Source: Micrococcales bacterium
Lineage (GTDB): Bacteria > Actinomycetota > Actinomycetes > S36-B12
Assembly (NCBI GenBank): GCA_002728915.1
Contig: PBWE01000011.1
Location: 1-5,860, forward strand
Direction: 5' to 3'
Length of the DNA: 5,860 bases
In this document: positions 1 to 5,244 of the stretch, one piece after another
How the letters are laid out: every line of letters begins with the position of its first letter
How positions within the stretch are numbered: the first letter of the stretch is position 1
Notes under the pieces: model-generated
Database searches by the model: none
The model's input: the letters and a program-made list of their open reading frames with translations, nothing else
Told to the model about the DNA's origin: nothing
Made by a program: the position numbers and the translations under genes

Positions 1-1025
1 AGCCCTTGATCGTGGGCGCCGGGTTCGTCGGCCTGCTGAGCCTGTTCCCGCACCCATCCACGGCCTATTCCGCGATCGGCGCCGGCGCCGGCCACTCCGT
101 CGGCGAGATCACCGCAGCCGTCGGCGCCGGAGTACTCACCGCCGAGCAAGCGATGGTGTTTGTGCGCGAGCGCGGATCCGCCATGGCCGATGCCGCCGCC
201 CGCACGGCGACGGGCATGAGCGCTGTCCTCGGCGGAGATGCCGACGCCGTCGTCACCGCCTGCGATGCCGTGGGCTTGACGGCCGCGAACATCAACGGTG
301 CCGGCCAAATCGTCGTCGCGGGAACGCAAACCCAGCTCGCCGCATTCGCCGATAACCCGCCCGAGGGATGCCGCGTTCGTCCGTTGGAGGTCGCCGGCGC
401 ATTCCATACTGAACACATGGCGCCCGCCGTGGGTCACCTCGACAAACTGTCCAACGCCATCACGACCCACGACCCGCGCATCCGTCTGCTCTCCAACGCC
501 GATGGTCGCGTCGTTCACGACGGCCGCGATGTCCTTCGACGCCTGGTGCACCAGGTCAGCAATCCGGTCCGCTGGGACCTGTGCATGGAGACCATGGCCG
601 ATCTCGGTGTCACCGCGATTTTGGAAATTCCCCCGGCGGGAACGCTGACCGGCCTCGCCAAGCGGGCGCTGCCCGGAGTCGAAACACTTGCGGTCAAGAC
701 ACCCGACGATCTCGATGCCGCGTGGGCGATGATCCAATCCCACGGGACCGTTTCCGACCTGGACTCCAACCCCACCTGGCGCATGCTCGTGGCACCTGGC
801 AAGGGCACGTTCCAACGGACCCTGGACGCGGTCGCCGGAGACGAACTTCCCCAGTCCACGCTCGTCGGGAGCGTCGACACTCTTCGTGGCTCGACACCTG
901 TGCACGCACCGCACGGCGGGGTGCTCGTGGAATGGCTGGTCGAGGACGGGGATCCGGTCTCACCAGGCCAACCCCTCGTGCGCTTGCACCCGATTAGCGA
1001 TCACAGCGAAGGGGTGTACGCGTGA
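1..1025 (+). CDS. fabD: Malonyl-CoA:ACP transacylase FabD, 5'-truncated by the window edge, with C-terminal lipoyl-like extension
   Basis: This enzyme moves the malonyl group from CoA to the phosphopantetheine of ACP in cytoplasmic type II fatty acid synthesis. The reading frame is open to the left edge. The TTG at 6 is internal, because the preceding codon already reads as the family's 'PLIVGAG' segment. Numbering from that codon, GHSVGE at 30-34 carries the nucleophile Ser31 (nt 96-98). R56 in 'RERG' matches the malonate-binding arginine, 'NINGAGQ' lies at 96-101, and His134 in 'AFHTEHM' is the catalytic histidine (nt 405-407). 'QVSNPVRW' and 'EIPPAGTLTGLAKR' complete the transferase domain near residue 246. 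About 60 N-terminal residues are missing compared with E. coli FabD (Ser92). A further ~90 residues follow the normal end and resemble a biotinyl/lipoyl domain, annotated separately. The TGA overlaps the fabH GTG by 4 nt. The FabD identity is near certain. Confidence 0.96.
   Translation, partial: PLIVGAGFVGLLSLFPHPSTAYSAIGAGAGHSVGEITAAVGAGVLTAEQAMVFVRERGSAMADAAARTATGMSAVLGGDADAVVTACDAVGLTAANINGAGQIVVAGTQTQLAAFADNPPEGCRVRPLEVAGAFHTEHMAPAVGHLDKLSNAITTHDPRIRLLSNADGRVVHDGRDVLRRLVHQVSNPVRWDLCMETMADLGVTAILEIPPAGTLTGLAKRALPGVETLAVKTPDDLDAAWAMIQSHGTVSDLDSNPTWRMLVAPGKGTFQRTLDAVAGDELPQSTLVGSVDTLRGSTPVHAPHGGVLVEWLVEDGDPVSPGQPLVRLHPISDHSEGVYA
783..989 (+). other. Degenerate biotinyl/lipoyl-like (hammerhead) domain at the FabD C-terminus
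   Basis: This is a region within the fabD reading frame, fragment residues about 260-328. It shows the two-half pattern of biotinyl/lipoyl domains. The first half is 'LVAPGKGTF' followed by 'AGDELPQSTLVGSV'. The second half is 'VHAPHGGVLVEWLVEDGD' followed by 'PVSPGQPLVRL'. At the turn between the halves, where BCCP has EAMK, this protein has D291-T292-L293-R294 (Arg codon at 885-887). The spacing from R294 to A301 equals that from the biotinylated Lys to the Ala of 'NEIEA' in E. coli BCCP. No lysine is available at the turn, so biotinylation or lipoylation is not expected. The fold assignment comes from pattern matching by eye. The role is unknown; a structural or docking module is the most conservative guess. 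Confidence 0.7.
1008..1014 (+). promoter_or_regulatory. Shine-Dalgarno of fabH inside the fabD 3' end
   Basis: GAAGGGG ends 7 nt before the GTG at 1022. It supports that start and hence the 4-nt GTGA overlap with the fabD stop, an arrangement typical of translational coupling. No other well-placed purine-rich stretch is near. Confidence 0.7.
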
Positions 1026-2026
1026 GCGCCCCCATCAAGGCACCCGAGGGCGCACCGTTCGCGCGCATCCTTGCCACGGGCAGCTACCGACCCTCGCGTG
1101 CTGTCACCAACGACGAGATCTGCCAGACCATCGATTCATCGGACGAGTGGATCCGGGAACGCTCAGGAATCATCGAACGCCGCTGGGCCGGTGGCGACGA
1201 GACCGTCGCCACCATGTCCGCCGCCGCTGCCGAGAAGGCCCTCGCCGCCGCAGGGCTCGCCTCCCAGGACATCGACGTCATCATCGTCGCGACCTGCACA
1301 CACCCGTACCAGACCCCCACGGCGGCGTCGGAGACCGCCAGCATGATCGGCGTTCCTACCGCCGCTGCCCTGGACATCAGCGCGGCGTGTGCGGGTTTCA
1401 CCTACGCCTTGTCCATGGCGCAAGACATGATCCGGGGCGGGAGCGCGACGCACGTACTCCTCATAGGAGCAGAGAAGCTCAGCGCCTTCACCGACATCTA
1501 CGACCGCAGCACCGCCTTCATATTCGCCGACGGCGCAGGGGCCGTTGTCGTCGGGCCTTCGTCAACACCAGCGATCAGCCCGGTCGTGTGGGGCGGCGAT
1601 GGCGACCAACTACAGGCCATCAACATGACTCAGAACTGGGTGGATTTCAAAGCCAACGGCTTCGATACCTTCCCCGCGATCTCGATGAACGGCCAGCAGG
1701 TCTTCCGCTGGGCTGTCTCGGAGATGACCCGGGTGTGCAGAGAATCACTCGACACCGCCGGCATCACCGTCGAGGACCTCGACGCCTTCATTCCGCATCA
1801 AGCCAACAACCGCATCACCGACGCGCTGGTACGTGCCCTCGAACTCCCAGATTCCGTCGCGGTTGCCCGCGACATCATCACCACCGGGAACACCTCCGCA
1901 GCGTCTATCCCGCTGGCCATGGACCGGATGCTGGCCAGTGGAGAGATCCACCAGGGAGGAAACGCCCTTCTGGTTGGATTCGGCGCGGGCCTGGTCTTCG
2001 CCTCGGAGGTCGTTATCCTCCCCTAG
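1022..2026 (+). CDS. fabH: 3-oxoacyl-ACP synthase III (FabH)
   Basis: FabH condenses a short acyl-CoA primer with malonyl-ACP and so starts type II fatty acid synthesis. The protein is 334 residues, a normal family length. The catalytic triad is visible: Cys123 in 'SAACAGF', His259 in 'FIPHQANNRI', and Asn290 in 'TTGNTSAAS'. The N-terminal half also has the 'SDEWIRERSGI' CoA/primer-region signature (about 40-50). 'ADGAGAVVV' (169-177) and the final 'GFGAGLVFAS' are typical of FabH rather than FabF. The GTG start is set by an SD 7 nt upstream and overlaps the fabD stop. Its place inside a fabD-acpP-fabF cluster fits the housekeeping enzyme rather than a polyketide-cluster paralogue. In Gram-positives FabH often decides between branched and straight-chain products, but I cannot read primer preference from the sequence alone. 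Confidence 0.97.
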   Translation: MSAPIKAPEGAPFARILATGSYRPSRAVTNDEICQTIDSSDEWIRERSGIIERRWAGGDETVATMSAAAAEKALAAAGLASQDIDVIIVATCTHPYQTPTAASETASMIGVPTAAALDISAACAGFTYALSMAQDMIRGGSATHVLLIGAEKLSAFTDIYDRSTAFIFADGAGAVVVGPSSTPAISPVVWGGDGDQLQAINMTQNWVDFKANGFDTFPAISMNGQQVFRWAVSEMTRVCRESLDTAGITVEDLDAFIPHQANNRITDALVRALELPDSVAVARDIITTGNTSAASIPLAMDRMLASGEIHQGGNALLVGFGAGLVFASEVVILP

Positions 2027-2082
2027 CCCGACACGCACTTCCTTCCGGGAGTCGGATACAACTACATAGTTCGCCACAACGA

Positions 2083-2099
2083 CGACGGAAGTCCCGTCG
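2083..2099 (+). promoter_or_regulatory. Small hairpin in the acpP leader, just before its SD
   Basis: CGACGG (2083-2088) pairs perfectly with CCGTCG (2094-2099) around a 5-nt loop. It ends 6 nt before the acpP ribosome binding site (AAAGGG, 2106-2111, 6 nt before the ATG). No T-run follows, so it is not a standard terminator. It lies in the 91-nt fabH-acpP spacer. A faint -10-like CATAGT at 2065-2070 has no convincing -35. A leader element affecting translation or mRNA stability is possible but unproven. Confidence 0.3.
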
Positions 2100-2117
2100 C
2101 CAACGAAAGGGAAACAC

Positions 2118-2357
2118 ATGAGTCAGCAGGAAATCCTCGCCGGCCTCGCCGCGATCGTGAACGAGGTAGCCGGAATCCCCGTGGAGGATGTCCAGCCGGA
2201 CAAGTCATTCGTCGACGATCTGGATGTCGACTCACTGTCGATGGTCGAGGTTGTGATGGCCTCGGAGGATAAGTGGGGCGTCAAGATTCCCGACGAGGAA
2301 GTCAAGAACCTCAAGACCGTCGGTGACGCTGTCGCCTACATCGAAGCCAACTCGTAA
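2118..2357 (+). CDS. acpP: Acyl carrier protein
   Basis: This 79-residue acidic protein carries the growing acyl chain on 4'-phosphopantetheine. The attachment site is Ser39 in 'DVDSLSMVE' (Ser codon 2232-2234). The residues after it (helix II, 'SLSMVEVVMASED') form the acidic face recognised by FabD, FabH and FabF. 'VKIPDEEVKNLKTVGDAVAYIE' is the usual C-terminal part. The length matches E. coli AcpP (78 residues). It has the only ATG start among the complete genes here and a well-spaced SD. It is set apart from its neighbours by 91 and 75 nt, each with a hairpin, which suggests its expression is tuned separately, plausibly higher than that of the enzymes. Its position between fabH and fabF supports the fatty-acid role over a polyketide or non-ribosomal carrier. 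Confidence 0.98.
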   Translation: MSQQEILAGLAAIVNEVAGIPVEDVQPDKSFVDDLDVDSLSMVEVVMASEDKWGVKIPDEEVKNLKTVGDAVAYIEANS

Positions 2358-2366
2358 GCCCACGGA

Positions 2367-2403
2367 GCGGGGCGCACGGCCGTCGAGGTTCGTCACGCCC
2401 CGC
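2367..2403 (+). promoter_or_regulatory. GC-rich hairpin between acpP and fabF
   Basis: GCGGGGCG (2367-2374) is exactly complementary to CGCCCCGC (2396-2403), giving an 8-bp all-GC stem with a 21-nt loop. Inside the loop ACG (2376-2378) can pair with CGT (2391-2393). The stem begins 10 nt after the acpP stop and ends 16 nt before the fabF SD. No T-run follows, so it is at best a leaky or factor-dependent terminator. It may instead be a 3' stabilising or processing structure that keeps the acpP message more abundant than downstream fabF. The function is inferred; the complementarity is seen directly. Confidence 0.5.
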
Positions 2404-2419
2404 ACCCGTGAGAAGTGTC

Positions 2420-2425
2420 AGGGAG
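2420..2425 (+). promoter_or_regulatory. Shine-Dalgarno that decides the fabF start
   Basis: AGGGAG ends 7 nt before the GTG at 2433. The longer possible start, GTG at 2415, has no purine-rich site at a suitable distance and would include this SD in the coding region. The residues it would add ('MSGSRT') are not part of the conserved fold, so 2433 is preferred. Confidence 0.7.
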
Positions 2426-2432
2426 TCGCACA

Positions 2433-3668
2433 GTGAGCACGCCAGAGGTAGTCGTCACCGGTTTGGGAATGACCACGCCGGTCGGCGGAGACGTCGCCAG
2501 TACTTGGTCGGCGATTCTCGCTGGACAATCGGGGATCCGCCAGATCGATGCGGAGTGGATCGCCGAGCAGCCGTCGCGAATCGCGGGTCAGCTCGCGGTG
2601 GAGCCGTCCGAGGTGCTCACCAAAGTCGAAACACGCCGACTCGACCGCTCCCAGCAGGCGGCGGTCATCGCCGCTCGAGAGGCATGGCAGGACGCGGGCG
2701 CACCGGCGGTGGAATCCGAGCGCCTGGGCACCGTCATCGGCACCGGGATCGGTGGGGTCACCAGCCTGCTCGAGGCCTACGACACGTTGAACGAGCGTGG
2801 ATGGTCACGCGTTTCCCCACACATGGTCACGATGATCATGCCCAACGGGCCGGCTGCCGTGGTCGGCTTGGAGATCGGCGCCCGCGCCGGAGTGCACTCT
2901 CCGGTCAGCGCGTGTGCATCGGGAGCCGAGGCGATCGCAAACGCCGCCCGGATGATCCGCGATGGTCGGGCCGACGTGGTGCTCTCCGGCGGCACCGAAG
3001 CAGTGATCTGTGGAATCACCATGGCGGGCTTCTCCGCTATGCGCGCACTCTCGACTCGAAACGACGACCCCACCGCAGCCTCTCGTCCGTACGACACCGA
3101 TCGTGATGGCTTCGTCATGGGCGAGGGAGCCGGCATCGTGGTGCTGGAGTCTCGCGATCATGCCAAGGCTCGCGGAGCCAACATTTACGGCGTGTATGGC
3201 GGGGCAGGCATGACGTCCGACGGTCATCACATTGCCCAACCCGATCCCGAGGGTGGTGGCGCCGCCCGCGCGATGACCGCGGCCCTCGCGGTTGCAGGGG
3301 TCTCTGCTGCCGACGTTCACCACGTCAACGCGCACGCCACGTCCACTCCGCAGGGGGACATCGCCGAGGCCGTGGCCATTCGCCGGGCCCTGGGGTCCGA
3401 TGCCGATCAAGCGCTGGTCACCGGAACGAAGTCAATGACCGGCCACCTGCTCGGCGGGGCGGGCGCCATCGAATCGATCTTTACGATTCTGGCCCTTCGG
3501 GACCGCACCGCACCCCCGACCATCAACCTCGAGAACATGGATCCCGAGATTCATCTGCCGGTCGCGGCCAATTCCCCCCACGAGCTGCCGTCGGGCGACA
3601 TCGCCGCCCTGAACAACTCGTTCGGTTTCGGCGGCCACGACGTCGCCCTCGTCTTCCGGAGCGCCTAA
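2433..3668 (+). CDS. fabF: 3-oxoacyl-ACP synthase II (FabF)
   Basis: FabF elongates acyl-ACP by decarboxylative condensation with malonyl-ACP. From the GTG at 2433 it has 411 residues, against 413 in E. coli FabF. It starts at 'STPEVVVTGLGMTTPVG'. Active-site residues sit almost exactly where E. coli has them: Cys161 in 'SACASG', His301 in 'NAHATSTPQGD', Lys333 in 'GTKSMTGH', and His338 in the same motif. 'YDTDRDGFVMGEGAG' and the C-terminal gating loop 'NSFGFGGHD' are also present. The last residue of that loop is Asp403 where most relatives have Asn (GFGGxN). An SD precedes the chosen start, and the TAA is followed directly by the accD GTG. KasA/KasB are the mycobacterial counterparts. An actinorhodin-like KS-alpha is unlikely in this fab context. 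Confidence 0.97.
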   Translation: MSTPEVVVTGLGMTTPVGGDVASTWSAILAGQSGIRQIDAEWIAEQPSRIAGQLAVEPSEVLTKVETRRLDRSQQAAVIAAREAWQDAGAPAVESERLGTVIGTGIGGVTSLLEAYDTLNERGWSRVSPHMVTMIMPNGPAAVVGLEIGARAGVHSPVSACASGAEAIANAARMIRDGRADVVLSGGTEAVICGITMAGFSAMRALSTRNDDPTAASRPYDTDRDGFVMGEGAGIVVLESRDHAKARGANIYGVYGGAGMTSDGHHIAQPDPEGGGAARAMTAALAVAGVSAADVHHVNAHATSTPQGDIAEAVAIRRALGSDADQALVTGTKSMTGHLLGGAGAIESIFTILALRDRTAPPTINLENMDPEIHLPVAANSPHELPSGDIAALNNSFGFGGHDVALVFRSA

Positions 3669-5108
3669 GTGACCGCACCCACGGCTGCATCGGGCACCGC
3701 ATCGAACGCGGCATCGCCGGAGTCCACCGAGGTAGATCCGCGCTCACCCACGGTTCGCCTCGGGATGTTCTTCGACGACGGTGAGTTCGAGCTCATCACT
3801 CCCCCGGACGACCGAGGAGTGCTCGTCGCCGTTGGCCGAGTGGCGGACGCGCCCTGCGTCGCGTTCGCAACCGACCCCACGGTTCAAGGTGGGGCGATGG
3901 GCAACGACGGTTGCCGCGCCATCGTCACCGCGTACGACCGAGCCTTCGCCGACTCGGTGCCGGTCGTGGGAATCTGGCATTCCGGTGGTGCGCGTCTGCG
4001 CGAAGGTGTGCTGAGCCTCGACGCCGTCGGCCGCGTCTTCGCCGCGATGACCAGAGCCTCGGGGAAGGTCCCGCAGATCTCCGTCGTCCTCGGCCCTGCT
4101 GCCGGTGGCGCCGCCTACGGTCCCGCGCTGACAGATCTGGTGATCCTGGGCCCTAAGGGCCGCATCTTCGTCACCGGCCCGGAAGTCGTGAAGTCGGTCA
4201 CCGGCGAGGCGGTCGACATGGACATCCTCGGCGGCCCGGAACCGCATGGACGACGCAGCGGCGTCGTGCACATCACCACCGACACCGATCAAGGTGCGCT
4301 CGATGAGGCACGCACACTGGTGAGCCTGCTCGAGCAGCAGGGTTCGATGAACGTCGAGAGCGTCGAGGACACCGATCTCGGCGCGCTCATGCCGGAATCA
4401 TCACGCCGGGCCTACGACGTGCACACGTTGATTGAGGGATTCGTCGATCACGGAACCTTCACCGAATTGCACGCCAAATGGGCGCCCAACATCGTCGTCG
4501 GTCTAGGACGCCTGGGCGGGCGCACGGTGGGCGTCATCGCAAACAACCCCTTGCGCCTGGGTGGGTGTCTGGACTCTTCCAGCGCTGAGAAGGCATCGCG
4601 CTTCGTGCGTATGTGCGACGCCTTCGCCGTGCCGCTGGTCGTCCTTGTCGACGTTCCCGGCTATCTTCCCGGCCTCGGTCAGGAGTGGGAAGGTGTCGTG
4701 CGTCGCGGTGCCAAGCTCCTGCATGCGTTCGCCGAGTGCGTCGTCCCCCGCGTCACCGTCGTCACGCGCAAGGCTTACGGCGGCGCCTACGTCGCCATGA
4801 ATTCGGCCTCGCTGGGAGCGACCAAAGTGTTCGCCTGGCCCGATGCCGAGGTGGCCGTCATGGGTGCCGTCGCCGCGATCCGCATTCTGCACCGCAAGCG
4901 CCTCGCCGAGGTCCCGCCCGAGTCACGCGAGCAGGTGGAGCTTGAACTCGCAGCGGAGCACGAAGCCATTTCCGGGGGGATCAAGCGCGCGGTCGAGATG
5001 GGCGTCGTGCACGACGTGGTCGATCCCATCGCGACCAAACGTGCCGTTGCCCAAGTCCTATGGGACACCCCGGGTGTTCGCGGGCAGCACGGCAACATTC
5101 CGCTGTAG
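3669..5108 (+). CDS. accD: Acyl-CoA carboxylase carboxyltransferase (beta) subunit, AccD6-like
   Basis: This subunit transfers carboxyl from biotin on a partner subunit to acyl-CoA; here the product is most likely malonyl-CoA for fatty acid synthesis. The 479-residue chain has the two crotonase-fold halves of actinobacterial/PccB-type beta subunits in one polypeptide, with no Cys4 zinc finger of the E. coli AccD type. The N-half has 'SGGARLREG' (105-113) and the oxyanion-hole segment 'GPAAGGAAYGPA' (142-153). The C-half has 'LVDVPGYLPGLGQEW' (326-340) and 'RKAYGGAYVAMNS' (367-379). Val375 falls at the position that is Asp422 in Streptomyces PccB and aliphatic in acetyl-CoA-using relatives, favouring acetyl-CoA. 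Residues 1-27 are Ala/Ser/Thr-rich and probably flexible. GTG follows the fabF TAA with no gap, and GGAG (3658-3661) serves as SD. The position next to fabF mirrors mycobacterial accD6. Biotin carboxylase/BCCP must be encoded elsewhere. Confidence 0.94.
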   Translation: MTAPTAASGTASNAASPESTEVDPRSPTVRLGMFFDDGEFELITPPDDRGVLVAVGRVADAPCVAFATDPTVQGGAMGNDGCRAIVTAYDRAFADSVPVVGIWHSGGARLREGVLSLDAVGRVFAAMTRASGKVPQISVVLGPAAGGAAYGPALTDLVILGPKGRIFVTGPEVVKSVTGEAVDMDILGGPEPHGRRSGVVHITTDTDQGALDEARTLVSLLEQQGSMNVESVEDTDLGALMPESSRRAYDVHTLIEGFVDHGTFTELHAKWAPNIVVGLGRLGGRTVGVIANNPLRLGGCLDSSSAEKASRFVRMCDAFAVPLVVLVDVPGYLPGLGQEWEGVVRRGAKLLHAFAECVVPRVTVVTRKAYGGAYVAMNSASLGATKVFAWPDAEVAVMGAVAAIRILHRKRLAEVPPESREQVELELAAEHEAISGGIKRAVEMGVVHDVVDPIATKRAVAQVLWDTPGVRGQHGNIPL

Positions 5109-5112
5109 ATCG

Positions 5113-5244
5113 TCAGGCCCGCACAACGTCGACGTCGTAGGCACCAAGTTGCGGCTCACGACTGAGAATGACGCAGCCTTCTTCCATCGCTTGCACAACG
5201 AGCATGCGATCGCACGGATCTAGGAGACGCACTCCCCGGGAAAT
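5113..5244 (-). pseudogene. C-terminal remnant of a PIN-domain (VapC-like) toxin gene
   Basis: The gap between accD and moeZ reads on the - strand as an open 43-residue stretch ending in TGA at 5113-5115. From nt 5226 downward it gives 'LLDPCDRMLVVQAMEEG', then 'CVILSREPQLGAYDVDVVRA'. This follows the end of PIN-domain ribonucleases of toxin-antitoxin systems: a 'DPFDR.L.AQA' helix with an active-site Asp, then '.L.L+TRD..L..Y.V.V'. The N-terminal three quarters of the domain, including the first catalytic Asp, and any start codon or antitoxin gene are missing. The frame happens to continue in phase from the moeZ TGA (5245-5247), but moeZ ends with a normal rhodanese C-terminus, so this is juxtaposition, not fusion. 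GC is about 59% by hand count. It is inferred to be a decayed toxin gene left by a deletion or rearrangement. Confidence 0.72.

Noticed and set aside
6..8. TTG at 6 as the fabD start
   Set aside because: It would remove ~60 conserved N-terminal residues, and the frame is open to the window edge. The gene is simply cut by the window.
885..887. Possible biotinylation or lipoylation site in the FabD tail
   Set aside because: The aligned residue is Arg294, and no lysine lies in the turn, so no modification is expected.
886..2121. A 411-codon + strand open frame overlapping fabH
   Set aside because: It is a shadow of fabH/fabD in another frame: Arg/His/Pro-rich low-complexity translation, no recognisable domain, and the true fabH frame has every catalytic residue.
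2415..2417. GTG at 2415 as the fabF start
   Set aside because: No SD at proper spacing, and the AGGGAG at 2420-2425 serves the GTG at 2433, which gives the normal family length.
2805..3410. A 201-codon - strand open frame opposite fabF, and similar - strand frames opposite accD
   Set aside because: These arise from GC-rich third positions of the + strand genes. The translations show no family signature, and there are no SDs.
5126..5135. Perfect 10-bp palindrome ACGTCGACGT as an operator or terminator
   Set aside because: It arises from the Asp-Val-Asp-Val codons of the PIN remnant, has no loop, and no T-run follows.
5205..5214. Perfect 10-bp palindrome TGCGATCGCA
   Set aside because: Single occurrence noticed, inside the PIN remnant reading frame. 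Nothing ties it to a repeat family or binding site.
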